A model generated the notes under the pieces. It was not told where the DNA came from. It did no database searches and saw only the letters and a list, made by a program, of their open reading frames with translations. A program made the position numbers and the translations under genes. Of a stretch of 64,000 bases of DNA, positions 11,466 through 22,622 are shown piece by piece; positions within the stretch are counted from its first letter, which is position 1; every line of letters starts with the position of its first letter. Origin of the DNA: Rhizomys pruinosus (Eukaryota > Chordata > Mammalia > Rodentia > Spalacidae); assembly GCA_009823505.1 (NCBI GenBank), contig VZQC01011941.1:1375111-1439110 (forward strand), given 5' to 3'.

Positions 11466-11479
11466 TAAATCATATCTTT
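11465..11479. repeat. Target-site duplication of L1 copy A, left copy
   Basis: CTAAATCATATCTTT here is repeated exactly at 19,264-19,278 on the other side of the L1. Left of the L1 it is followed at once by the poly-T that represents the L1 A-tail. Confidence 0.95.
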
Positions 11480-13715
11480 TTTTTTTCATTTTAACTTCCT
11501 TTTTTTTTTTTTTTAATTTAATTTTATTGATGGTTTGTGCATTTTATAATCATTTTCCAATTCAGATCAGGCATATTTCCCTTTCCCTTCCCCCACCCCC
11601 ACCCACCCCAAACCATGTATCTGCCCATAACTGTCCGCATCGTTTCGGGTTTTTTTTTTTTTTCATTTTTTTAGCTTTAAGTGATAACCATGAGTATAGC
11701 ATCCTTGTGCAAAACCAATCTATAGACTGTTGTGCCCAACCCCCACAGTCCCACCATTAGTGGAGGTTGACAGGTTGTTTGTCAATCAAGTGGATCAAAT
11801 GAGTGTCCAACTACATCGCTGTAGTTTCACCATTCACCCCAATCGCAGCCTTACATTCTACCACGCCCCCTCTTCCGCAGATGGTTCCCTAGGCTGAGAA
11901 GGGGCACAGGTGGAGGAGAAGTAAAACTGTCCTCTCTCTCTGGAGCTGTTGACTTGGATTCTGGTCAATTCTGGCTGTTTCCTTTCATGGGCTGACAGTT
12001 TGTTCAGGAGTAACCTTTCGATCCTACTAATGAAGCACAAGCAATTAGATATAGTAAGGTTTAAGCAGCACTAATAGTTATGGTAGGTTACTTTGGCATA
12101 GACACATATGTTTGGATGATATGTTAATCATGAATTACATTTTTACCCCCTGATAAATATAACAGGGCTACTGTGGCTTATGACATCTCCTAACCTGTAG
12201 AGGATGTAGGCTTGTGGCATCAGCCATGGGTTATTCCTCCAAGGAGAGAGCCAACAGCCAATTAGATTTGGGATATACAGGCACATGGCTGCCTCTGCTG
12301 CACAGTATTTCCAGGCAGGTGAAGTGTAGCTGGTGCTGATGGTGGAGTCTTGCTGACTCAGGAGACCGGATTTGCTTTATTGGTGTTAGTGGCCTTTGGG
12401 AACACTCTCTGGCATTCCAGAGGCCATCTGACCCTTGCATGTGCGGTCTCAATACATCCCTCCCATGTTAACGTCAGGTCTTCGGCAGCAGGGTCTTATC
12501 GCCTCTCCTCCTGCAGGTATCCCAACTTAGGGCAAGGAGCCCTTACCTTTTGTGGGGCTTGATCCCCTGGCCAACATCCCCCTGGAGAACAATCCATTGC
12601 TGATGTCAGAGCTCCTGCATTAATATACTTTGCCTAAGTGCAAGCCCAAGGACTTTAGTATTATTTGGTTCTGAACAGAGTATAATCCTTTTCACAGTTC
12701 TTATGTCTATTAGTCAATTAAAAAAGGCATTTTTACCGGTTTATAAGAGATTACCTCTATAATAGTTGTCTCCAATTTACAGTTGGAAAATGACATCATC
12801 ATCGTCTTATTCTCCTTGTCTATGGGGGGGGAGGCAAGAAAGTCATATCAAACCTTTGTTGCACCTAGAAGGTATAAGTTTCATTAGGACTCATTAAGAT
12901 AGTTGTTACATGTAGGATCCACAGAAGGGTTCGATGTTTATGGCAATCTGAGCTTTTCTTCCTTTCAGTGTTCAGACGGGTCAACCTTTCAGTGCCACTT
13001 TTTGGTACATCCTACTCAATGCAAAGCTGTATCTTTTCTTTCTCAGCCATTAATTGGTGACATTTTGTCCTGTTGGAACAAACAAATCTTTTCCCAAGTT
13101 AGTTTTAAGATTTGAATTGCAAGGTTTTTGACTAGAAGGTTTCATGTCTGTCTGTACCCCCCCTTTTTTTAACCCATGAGTCTCCAGAAGACAGTTGTAT
13201 TATACATAACTATAGGGTGGAATCAAGGCACAGATTTCATCAAATTCACCCATGTTGTTTTGGGGACTATATATATAACTTGGGAAGCAAACTTAAATTT
13301 TGCTTTAAATCATCTTAAAGAGAATGCTACAGGTGATACTGTACAACAGAGAATTATAGAGAACATTTGTATGTGCCAATCCCAAAGTTATTGCTCTAGA
13401 GATTTTGCGTAAAACAAATGTGGAAACAGCAAATTATATCTACATTTAACTCAGATGCATTACCGTTTTTATCAGGCTGTAAACCAATGTTGTTTAATAT
13501 ACACATATTTACTTTTACAAGTCCTAAAACACCATGTATCCTGTAGACAGTGTCTAGGTGAAACTGAGTACTTGCTGAACTCACATCAATTAAATATGCC
13601 TTGATTGAATATACATCTGTGTCCCTCTCCCACCCATCCCCCCTTCCCATTCACCATTTCAGTCCATTTTCTGATGCAGTTTTCTGTTGTTGTTCTTTTT
13701 TTTTAAAATATATAT
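11480..13715 (-). other. L1 copy A 3'UTR, about 2.2 kb
   Basis: Runs from the inferred ORF2 stop (TAA at 13,716-13,718 on the minus strand) to the poly-A tail. It has two G-rich tracts on the minus strand, at 13,622-13,648 just after ORF2 and at 11,579-11,609 near the tail; such G-rich runs are typical of L1 3'UTRs. The roughly 1.9 kb between them is collinear with 37.6-40.0 kb in copy B. I could not match it to a known gene; no frame is conserved between the two copies. Mammalian L1 3'UTRs are usually well under 1 kb. Confidence 0.7.
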
Positions 13716-16700
13716 TTATATCTGGGTTGTTGGTACTAGCATCCACATATGAGGGATACCATTTGTCGTTTGTTTTTCTGGGACTGTGTTACTTCACTTA
13801 ACATAATGTGCCTTCCAGCTCCATCCATTTACCTGCAAAGTTCATGAGTTGTCCCTCTTTACGCTGCATAGAACTCCATTGTATACATGTACCACATTTC
13901 TTCTATCCACCGCGTCAGTTGAGGGGCACCTGGGCTGTTCCAGCTTTTTGCTATTGTGAACAGAGCTGCAAAAAACATAGCTGTGCATGTATCTTTGCAG
14001 TAAGTTGTGTCTTGTGGGTATTAACCCAGGAGTGGTATGACTGGGTCAAATGGAAGGCTCATTTTGAGTCTTTTAAGGGTTCTCCACACTGTTTCCATAG
14101 TGGCTGTTACTAGTTTACATTCCCACCACAATGGATGAGTGTTTCCCCTTTCCCCGCAACCTCTCCAGCATTTGGTAACATTCGTGTCCTGATCCTAGCC
14201 AGTCTTATTGGAGTAAGATGATATCTCAAAGTGTTTTAATTTGCATTCCTCTAATTATCAGAGATGTTGAACAGTTCTAAGATGTTTCTCAGCCATCTCT
14301 AATTCCTCCTCTGTGAAGTCTCTATCAGATCTTTGCTCCATCTTTTGAGTGATTCATTGGTTTTTCTTTCTCTTTGTTTTTTGAGTAGCTTGTATACTCG
14401 GAAATTAATGCTGTCAGATTCTGCTGTGAAGGTTTCCTCCCACTCTGTGGTCTCTCTCTCACTTCCTTTATTGCTCCTTTGATGTACAGAAGCTTTTGAG
14501 TTTAGAGGTCCCATTTGTCAATTGTCGACTTATTTCTTGTGCAGCTTCTGTCTGATTTAGGAAGTCTTTTCCTACACTATGTCTTGTAGCGGCTGCCAAC
14601 TTCTCTTCTATCACCTCCAGAGTTTGGGGTTTTCACATTGAGGTCTTTGGTCCATCTGGAGTTGACCTTGTACAAGGTGAGAGGTAGGGTTTAATTTCAT
14701 CTTTTACAAGTGGTGATCCAAGTTTTGCCAACACCACTTGGCTGAAGATGCGGTCTTTCGTCCATTGTGTATTCTTGGCCCCCTTGTCAATATGAGGTGG
14801 CTGAATTTATGATGGCTCAGGTTTGGATCTCAGTTTATTCCATTGGTCAACTGGTCTGTTTTGTGCCAGTACCAAGCTGTTTTTATGACTATAGCCCTGT
14901 AGTATAGTTTGATGTCTGGTATAGCGATCCCCCCTGTATTGCTCTTTCACTCAGGATGGCTTTGGCTATTCGGGTCTTTTGTTTTTCCAAATGAAATTGA
15001 GGATTTTTTTTCCAAGCCTGTGAAGAAACCTTGGGGATTTTGATTGGGATTGCATTAAAGTCGGACTAGTTTGGGTAGGATGGACATTTTTACTATATTA
15101 TTTCCCAATCATGAGCATGGGAGGTTTGTCCATCTTCTGATGTCTTCTCAATTTCCTTTTTAAGGGTTAAAATTTTTGTTGTAGAGATCCTTGGTGTCTG
15201 TGTTAGTTTGTTCCTAGGTATTTTATTGTTTTGAGGCTATTGTGAGTGGGAAGGTCTCCTTGTAGTCCTTCTCAGTTTCTTGTTTGTTGTGTAAAGAAAG
15301 GCTACTGATTTTTCTAGATTATTTTGTATCCTGCCACTTTACCAAAGCTCTTAATCATTTCTAGAGTTTTCTGGTGGAGTTTTGCTTCATCCTTAGGTAG
15401 ACAATCATATCATCAGCAAAAAGGGATAGCTGATTTCCTCTTTTCAATTAGAACTCCTTTAATTTCCTTTTCTTGCCTTATTGCCTTGCAAGGGTTTCCA
15501 GCCTATATTGAAGAGGAGTGGTGACAGGGGGCAGCCTTGCCGAGTTCCTACCTTCAAGGGGAATGCTTCTGTCATTTCCCCATTAGTAGGATGTATTGGC
15601 TGTGGGTTTCCTGTATATGGCTTGATACATTGAGGAATGATCCCCAGGCCAATTCCCTCCAGGACTTTAAATGAAAGGATGCTGGATTTTTGTCAAAGGC
15701 TTTCTCCCATCAATTGAATGATGGTGTGGTTTTTGTCCTTCAGTCCATTGATATGTTTGATGATGTTTATTGATTTTTCGATATGTTGAACCATCCCTGC
15801 ATCTCTGGTATGAATCCAATTGTCATGGTGGATGATTTTCTTGATGTGTCTGTATGCGATTTGCCAGAATCCTGTTTAGAATTTTGGCGTCTGTGTTCAT
15901 TAGGGAGATGGGTCTATAGTTCTCCTTTGGTTGTATCTTTCCCTGGTTTTGGTAGTAGCGTAAATCCTGGCCTCATAGAAGGATTCTGGGAGAAGTCCCT
16001 CCGTTTGTATCCTTCTAAACAATTTAAGTAGTAATGGTTGTAGGTCTTTTCGAAATATTTATAAAATTCTGCCGTGAAACCATCCGGGCCTGGGCATTTT
16101 TTGGTTGGGAGCTACTTATTACATCTTCGATTTCTCCTGTATATTGGTCTGTTTAGCTGTTAATCTCTTCGGGGTTGAGCTTTGGTGATTCCCAGGATTT
16201 CAGATATTCATCCATTTCTTCTAGGTTTTCAAACTTAGTAGAGTATAAGTTTTGAAGTATCCCGTATGATTGTCTGGATTTTTTCATTGTCTGTTGTGAT
16301 GTTTCCCCTTCACACTGATTCTGTTGATTTGGAGTTGTTCCCTCTTCTTTTGGTTAACTGGGCTAGAGGTCTGTCTATCTTGTTTATTCTCTCAAAGAAC
16401 CAGCTTTTGGATTCATTGATTTTTTGTAGGTTTTCTTTGTTTCTATTTCATTGATCTCTGCTCTGATTTTTGTTATTTCTTCTTGTCTGCTCCGTTTAGG
16501 GTTCATTTGTTGTTGTTCTCAAGTATTTAGCTGCAGTGTTAGGTCATCACTTGTGTTCTTTCTGTTTTTTAATGTAGGCACTTAGAGCTATAAACTTCCC
16601 TCTTAGGACTGCCTTTAAAAGTGTCCCAAGATTTTGCTGTGTTGTTTTATCATTGTCATTCAGTTCCAGGAATGTTTTTATTTCTTTCTTTATTTCTTCC

Positions 16701-17473
16701 TTGACCCACTCATTATCAGAGAGTGTTGTTTAGTCTCCATGTGTTCCTGTAGGATGAGGGTTTATTCGGGTGTTGATATGAGTTTTATTGCATTGTGGTC
16801 TGATAGAATGCATGAAATTATTTCAATCTTTTTATATTTGTTGAGTTTTCCCTGTGTCCCAGTATATGGTCTTTTTGAGAATGTTCCATGAGGTGCTGAG
16901 TAGAAAGTGTATTCTCTGGTGTTTGGGTGAAATATGATAGATGTCTGTGAGGTCCATTTGGTGTATTGTTGTCATTTAGTTCGGATGTCTCTCTGTTTAT
17001 CCTTTGTCCTGTTACCTCTTCTAGGGGACTTAATGGGGTATTGAAGCCCTAGTATAGTGTGCTGGGGTTAATCTGTGCCTTGAGATCCTGAAGAATGTCT
17101 TTATAAAGTTTGGTGACCGGTGTTTGGTGCATAATATTTATAATTGTGAAATCTTCATCGTCAATTGTTCCTTTAATAAGATGTATGGCCCTCTTTGTCT
17201 CTTTGATTCTTTGCTTTGAAGTCTATTTTGTCTGATATTAGAATAGCCACACCGCTTTCTTTTTGGTACCATTTGCTTGGAATACTTTCTTCCATCCCTT
17301 CACCTTAAGTTGGTGCCTGTCATTGAAATGGAGATGGGTTTCTTGTAGACAGCATATAGATGGGTTTTGTTTCCTAATCCATTCTCCCAGTCTATGCTTT
17401 GATTGGGGAGTTTACCATTAATATTTAAGTTATAATTGAAAGATGGATGTTGCTTCCTTTCATTTTATTATCC
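13716..17473 (-). pseudogene. L1 ORF2 remnant (endonuclease/reverse transcriptase), copy A
   Basis: Encodes, in pieces, the ORF2 protein that nicks target DNA at TT/AAAA-like sites and primes reverse transcription from the nick. The start is placed at the ATG on the minus strand ending at 17,473, by analogy with copy B. The reverse transcriptase catalytic motif is readable: TTTGCTGATGAT, on the plus strand ATCATCAGCAAA at 15,409-15,420, giving SLFADDMIVY. The C-terminus reads IPHMWMLVPTTQI before the stop. Numerous 1-2 base indels break the frame; no uninterrupted piece is more than about 100 codons, whereas intact ORF2 has roughly 1,250-1,300. Confidence 0.9.
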
Positions 17474-17514
17474 ATTTGGGCTTCTAGCCTCTGATTTTGC
17501 TCCTATGGTTATGT

Positions 17515-18783
17515 TTTTATTGTTTCTTTTCCTAGGTGTTTGAGGATTGTTGCTCCTCTCTTCTACCCTTTGAATTGCTTCAAGTATTTTATGAAGAGTT
17601 GGTTTTCCAGACATGTATTCCATCATCTTGTTTATGTCATGGAAGATTTTTCTCTCTCTCCTTCAATATAGTCAACATTTTTGCTGGGTAAAGTATTCTG
17701 GGTTGGCATCCGTAGCCTAACACTGGGAATGCTTTGCTCCATGTTTTGTTTTCATGGTTTGAGGTGAGAAGTCAGTTGTAATTCTGAATGGGTTTCCCTT
17801 TGTATGTGACTTGTTTTTCTTTTGTAGCCCTCAGAATTTGTCTTTATTTTGGGCATCTAGCATTTTAACTATAATATGGCGTGGGGTGTTTCTTTCTGAT
17901 CTTGTCTGTTTGGGGTCCTATGTGCTCTTTCTTTTGTATGGGTTTGTCTATTTTTAGTTTGGGGAAGATTTCATCTATTATTCTGTTGAAGATCTGATCA
18001 ATACTATCTCTTGAGATTCTTCTCCTTCCTCTATTCCTATGATACGGACGTTTGACCTTTTCATAGTGTCCCATATTTCCTGGTTGTTCCACATTGTGTA
18101 TTTTTAAATTTTTCATGTCTTTATTTGAGCTTTTTAATTGCTCTGTGTTATCTTCCAGATCTGATATTCTTTGTCTGCTTCCCCATTCTACTTCTGAGGC
18201 TTTTTCCTTCCTTTCTTCTTATTGATGTGTGTTCTAATTCCTTTTTCATTTCAATCCTGTGTTTTTTTTTAGTACTTCCATTCCTTTTTGAGCTCCTCAA
18301 TCTCTTCTTGGTGCTTCTCAATCTCTTCTTGGTGCTCCTTACTTCGTTGGTTGGCTTCCTTTTTCAGTGTTTTCTACTTCCTTTTGGAGTTTTTTTTTTT
18401 TCTCCCTCTATTTTCTGGAGTTTGTTGGGTCTGTTCCTTTAGTTCTTTCTGAAGTTTTGTCATTGTATCCCTCTAGGTCCTTTTTGAGTTTTTCGTTCTC
18501 TTCTTTAGTTCTCTATATTCTTTATTTTTTTTCCTCTATTTTTCTTTTTTTTTTTCCTTTAGTTCTTTTCTGATGTTTGTCATTGTATCCCTTAGGTCCT
18601 TTTTGAGTTTTTCCATTCCCTCTCTTTAGTTCTCTGAATTCCTCTTTATGTTCTTTAATTCTCTGCATAGTCTGCAATTATTCCCTAAGATCTGTTTCTT
18701 GGTTCTCCTCCAAGGGGTTCCCATGGTAGCTGTCTCCTACAGGTTGGTAGAGCTTGGTGCAGGATTATCCGTGTCTTTCCCAT
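17515..18783 (-). pseudogene. L1 ORF1 remnant (RNA-binding chaperone), copy A
   Basis: ORF1p is a trimeric RNA-binding protein with coiled coil, RRM and C-terminal domains. Here IDQIFNRIIDEIFPKLKIDKPIQ near 17,930-17,995 matches ORF1 of copy B, but the frame shifts on both sides. The coiled-coil part (18,250-18,720) is repetitive: a 21-bp unit encoding EEIEKHQ is doubled at 18,298-18,340, and a block of about 60 bp recurs about 120 bp apart (18,437-18,497 and 18,557-18,617). The start is the minus-strand ATG at 18,781-18,783 (MGKTR), tentative because the region is frameshifted. Confidence 0.85.
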
Positions 18784-19263
18784 GTTGTCCCTCTCGTCGT
18801 GTCCCTGGATGTGGGCTTCCCTTTTGTGGTTAGATCACAAATAGCAGACGTTTTGCTTTCCTCTTCAGAACTTTTTTTTTTTGTTGTTGTTGTTCCCCTT
18901 CCTCCTCCTGTTTATGGAGAGATGGACTTGTCCTGCTTTTCAATTTTGTGTTGCTATATTAGGTATTGGAAGCCAAAGCACTCTTCTCTTCTTGTTCTGA
19001 AGGTTCTCCAACGGGGGGGGGGGTGTATGCCTATCTAGCCCGGCCCCGGCCCTGCTCAAAGGCGAAGCCGCCCTGGCCGCCGGACTCTCCGGACCCTCTG
19101 GCCCAGCGCCCGGGTCCCGCCCTCAAGGCCCCAGCTCCCAAGCTACTCGCCCAGGTGGCTTCTGGGTATCCTGCTCAAAGGCGCAGCCGCCCTGGCCGCC
19201 GGACTCTCCGGACCCTCTGGCCCAGCGCCCGGGTCCCGCCCTCAAGGCCCCAGCTCCCAAGCT
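18784..19263 (-). promoter_or_regulatory. L1 copy A 5'UTR with two GC-rich promoter monomers
   Basis: Two tandem units with a 119-bp period: the 94-bp cores at 19,051-19,144 and 19,170-19,263 differ at one base (GGCGAAGCC versus GGCGCAGCC). They are strongly GC- and CpG-rich, unlike the AT-rich body. By analogy with monomeric 5'UTRs of mouse and rat L1, these would carry the internal RNA polymerase II promoter. The outermost monomer ends exactly at the target-site duplication. A G run of about 13 at 19,012-19,023 separates the monomers from the rest of the 5'UTR. Confidence 0.85.
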
Positions 19264-19395
19264 CTAAATCATATCTTTAATGACACAACTAGACTCTACC
19301 CCTTAAAGTTCAATAATCTCCCAATAATGCCACAGGGTGTGGACCATGTCTTCTATGCATGGTCTTTGGAGGACACTGAAGATCCAACCCATCAT
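19264..19395 (-). mobile_element. Target-site duplication and right part of the split MaLR LTR
   Basis: Begins with CTAAATCATATCTTT (19,264-19,278), the second copy of the L1 duplication, then continues the reversed MaLR LTR: CACAACTAGACTCTACCCCTTAAAGTTC, CTCCCAATAATGCCACAGGG, TTTGGAGGACACTGAAGATCC. Joining it to 11,285-11,479 restores one continuous LTR, showing the L1 landed in it. Confidence 0.75.
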
Positions 19396-19790
19396 GGTGT
19401 GGATCTAGACATATCTCCTGAAGGCCTGGGCTCTTCTAAATGGCTTGCTGGCCACGGATGGGGTCTGGAAGTCTCTGTCTTCTGCAGCAGATGCATCCAT
19501 AGCTGAATGCACTGTTAGTAGCTGAGGCCCGGCTGAGGGAAGCAGATCACTGGAACATGCCCTTGAAGAACCTGTCTTGTCTCCGAGCCATTGTCTGTCT
19601 CTTTGCGCCGGAACTGCCCTGATGTAAGCGGCTTTCCTGTCACCCTCACCTCTGCACAGGCCCAGATATGTGAATCCAAGTATCCATGAGCTGACACCTC
19701 TGAAACCATGACTCAAAATAAATCTTTCCTCTTTTAAGTTGGTTTTAAAAGTGTTCCGTCACTACAACAAAAAAACTAAGAATCTAAATC
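19396..19790 (+). mobile_element. MaLR-type LTR, forward
   Basis: Starts with TGGTGTGGATCTAGACATATCTCC and ends with CTGACACCTCTGAAACCATGACTC, AATAAATCTTTCCTC, GTTCCGTCACTACAACAAAA. This is the forward MaLR LTR pattern. It abuts the reversed MaLR LTR head to head, sharing the GATCCAACCCATCATGG border. Confidence 0.7.
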
Positions 19791-20337
19791 ACCGATGTAA
19801 GCATTCTAGACCAAGAAAGACAGAAAGGGTTCCAGAGAGCATGTCTGAGAAACAGCAGATACTCGTTCTGCTTAAGTCAAGGGGAGGAAAGGGGATGGCA
19901 GGGGACAGAGCTGGGAAGGGGCTGGAGGCCACTCTGCTGGGAGAGTTTCCTAAGGAGAAGGCATGGGCCGTTCAGGTTGAGGGGAAGCTCTTGTCCATGG
20001 GGAGGGTGACCCTTTCCCTAGCCCTCACTGTAGAGGGAAGTAGGAAAGCTGAAGAGGCTGTGGAGACATTGCCATCTGCCAACATGAATCAGGAGGTTGG
20101 CTCAGCTCTCCCCAAAACTCATCAAGGGAAAGGCCTCATTACAAGGCAGCTTCCCTCACAAGGAAAATTGGTACAAGCCGTACAGTGGGCTGAGGTTCTA
20201 AGTGAAGAAGCAAGTTTTATTTCGACATGACTTCTCCGTAAAGGGGGGGGGGCAGCTGTGAGGCTGAGAGTTAGGATGTTAGTGAAGGACCGAGGCGAGT
20301 GCAGCACCTTTGGGATACTACACCTCCTTGGGTGCTG
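19791..20337. other. Single-copy-looking DNA, no gene supported
   Basis: A 163-codon plus-strand frame covers much of this interval (19,739-20,230), but it starts inside the MaLR LTR end and shows no recognisable domain. A run of 10 G at 20,241-20,250 follows. I do not call a gene. Confidence 0.5.
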
Positions 20338-20763
20338 TGCTGGATAGCTTTAGTGTCAACTTGATGCACCCAGGTTCTTGGATCCTCAATTGGGAAATTA
20401 CCTCCCTCAGACTGGCCTGTGGCCATGACATGGGGCCATTTTCTTGCTTGTTGAGGGATGTGGGAGGGTCCAGTCTATTGTGGGTGGTACTACCCCTAGC
20501 CAGGTTGTTCTGTATTATATAAGAAAGTATATAGTATAAGAAGTAAGCTCTGCATGGGCCCAGGGAGCAAGCCAGTAAGCAGTGGTCTATAGTATGGCCT
20601 GTGCTTCAGCACCTGCCTTCAGGTTTCTGCCCTGAGTTCCTATCTTGGGCTCCCTCAGTGATGACCTGTGACCTGGGAGATGTGAGCCAAATCAACCCTT
20701 TCCTCCCCAAGTTGGTATTGGTCAGAGTGTTTTGTCACAGCAATTGAAGGCAAACTAGAACAG
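20338..20763 (+). mobile_element. ERVL-type (MLT2/RMER-like) solo LTR, forward
   Basis: Sister of the LTR at 10,277: GTGTCAACTTGATGCACCCAGG start, TTATATAAGAAAG TATA region near 20,514, GAGATGTGAGCCAAATCAACCC in place of the AATAAA signal, and the identical TTTTGTCACAGCAATTGAAGG end. It carries a short internal TATAGTATAAGAAG duplication near 20,529. The AATAAA signal is mutated to AATCAA. Confidence 0.75.
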
Positions 20764-22466
20764 GTGCTTCTCCTGAGCCACCCTGCCCTGCCCATGCTTG
20801 CCTGGGCTTGTGCCCAGCAGCCCCTGCTTTGTCTGCTCCAACAGCTCTTCACAAACAAAGAATGGACAGATAGCCCAAGCTGAAGCACCACTGAGGAGAA
20901 TCAAGGACAAGGCCCAGAAGATGGCTGTCCAAGGTCACAGGACACATTAGAGCCAGCTGTGTGCATGTGGGCATCTGTCACCCTCAGGTTCCACGCCTGG
21001 CTCCCTGTGGTATCAGAAGCTGAAGTCCTGCAGGTGGAAAAAGCCCAGGGTCTGAATGCCATCCATGCAAGGAGAGGCTGGCAAATAAGCTTACTCACAG
21101 AACAGAGCTTGCCTGTAGAAATAGAAATTTTGTACCTACAGCAGGTGGGAGGATTAGGGAAGCTTCTAGAGTGAAGGCTGGAATTCAAATGAGAACATGC
21201 TGTTCACGGTCACGTCGGCCTGCACAGCTGCCCTCCTAGGAGAGTTGCCTGAGCTTGCTTGTCACATGAGGAAACAGAAGCTCAGGGTGGGTAGACGCTC
21301 TGAGTGAATTCTACAACTCAGACTGAAGTTCCTTTCCATGATTCTGTTAGATACAGGTGGGTTGTTCCCCTTGCACATTGCATACATGATGTGGGCATGG
21401 ATTATATCCATGTACTTTCAGCATGCACACACATACGTACATGCATGCATACAAACACACACAAACATACATGCATTCACAGGTGCACATACATACCAGC
21501 ACACACAATGCACATATACACATGCATGCATGCACACACCTAAGGATGGCCATGCACACATGTGCCTGCATGTGTACATATGCTTGTGAATACCCATATA
21601 TGTGTATAAGCACAGTTTCAAAATCTCCATTGGCTCGTTTTGTCCTGTGCTGTGCAGAAAATTAGTAGAGTGGTGCAGTCACTAATCCCTCTCATTTGGA
21701 GGCTAGCAAATGACAGGCTCTGTCTCCATCACTGCCGCAGCTAAACCTCAGGGCTCTCCCTGGTGCTTGAAGAAGACTCAGGCTGACCCACTTTCTCTAG
21801 CTAGTGCCTGTCTCCCGGCTGCTCTGGCTGCAAAGCTGTCAGTCTGGTAAATATCACAGGCTCAGCAGGGCGGGTTCTTGCTTCCCAGGCTGCCCCTCTG
21901 TGGCTGCCCAGCCTGGCTGATCAGTTCAAGCCCACAGGGTCCTGCCCTAAATATTGGAGCTCAGCCACCTATGTATGCATAGATGAGGCTTGTCTACCCA
22001 ACATGCCAATGTCCACAGATGCCCAAGAACACACCCAGGGCATCTCATTCCTCAACGGTGTTTCTTGAATACGTATCCAGGCTGTGGCAGCGCTAACACA
22101 GTATTAACAAGGTACAGGTTCTGCCCTCCAGAAAGGAGGCGATCAGGAAAACCATAGACCTGCAGTGCAAGCCCTGTGTTCTCTGAGCTGGGAGGATCAG
22201 CGAGGTCACTCCTGAGGCTCTGGAGTTGCTTCTGGAATTCAAATTAGAACATGCTGCTTCAAGAAGGAAGGACATGGGAGGAGGAGGAAGAGCATGGGTG
22301 AAGGCCTGGAGCATGAGACATCAGGGACACTGAGGCGAGAGAGGCTGAGGGCAGGGAAGCTGAGCCCCCACAAGCTTTGGGCCCTGGGGGCACTCTGTCC
22401 TCTGGATAGGGGTCAGAGTTGGGGACAGCTTTGTCTTATCAGAGGCATCGGAGTTAAAAGAAGCTA
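20764..22466. other. Single-copy-looking DNA with a CA/TGCA microsatellite
   Basis: No gene recognised. Positions 21,420-21,545 form an impure CACACA/CATGCATACA array that keeps frames open on both strands (70-88 codons of His, Thr, Cys and Met) and should not be taken as coding. A weak MIR-like block, CACATGAGGAAACAGAAGCTCAGG, is at about 21,265-21,290. Confidence 0.6.
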
Positions 22467-22622
22467 CAAGCTGGGTGTGATATCGTACACCTTCAGTCTC
22501 ACCGTTTGCAGACAGAGGCTAGAGGATCTCTGTGAGATGAAGGCCAACTTGGTTGGAGTTCCAGGCCAGCTGGGGCTACGAAGGAGACCCTGTTCCAAAA
22601 TACTCAAAAAGCTAAAATAAAA
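22467..22622 (+). mobile_element. B1 SINE, forward
   Basis: AGCTGGGTGTGATATCGTACACC through GTTCCAGGCCAGCTGGGGCTACGAAGGAGACCC and an A-rich tail with CTAAAATAAAATAC. Diverged but complete. Confidence 0.88.

Larger units (their letters stand above)
11480..19263 (-). mobile_element. Full-length L1 LINE, copy A (minus strand)
   Basis: A 7.8-kb non-LTR retrotransposon. From its 5' end (right side) it has a GC-rich tandem-monomer 5'UTR, ORF1, ORF2, an unusually long 3'UTR and a poly-A tail (poly-T at the left border). Both ends are bounded by a perfect 15-bp target-site duplication, so it is a single complete insertion, and the unmutated duplication argues that it is recent. ORF1 and ORF2 are both interrupted by many frameshifts, so as given it encodes no functional protein. 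The indels are small, scattered and partly at homopolymers, which suggests they may be sequencing errors. Identity is clear from ORF1 (IDQIFNRIIDE), the ORF2 reverse transcriptase motif FADDMIVY and strong collinearity with copy B. Confidence 0.96.

Noticed and set aside
11480..13715. Captured retroviral or cellular gene inside the long L1 3'UTR
   Set aside because: I compared the frames in copies A and B. No frame is conserved between them and no domain is recognisable, so a coding origin is not supported with these error-laden copies.
19739..20230. 163-codon plus-strand frame
   Set aside because: Begins in the end of a MaLR LTR, with no domain or conserved motif; length is within chance for a GC-richer stretch.
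21347..21665. Cys/His-rich frames on both strands
   Set aside because: They are translations of the CA/TGCA microsatellite.
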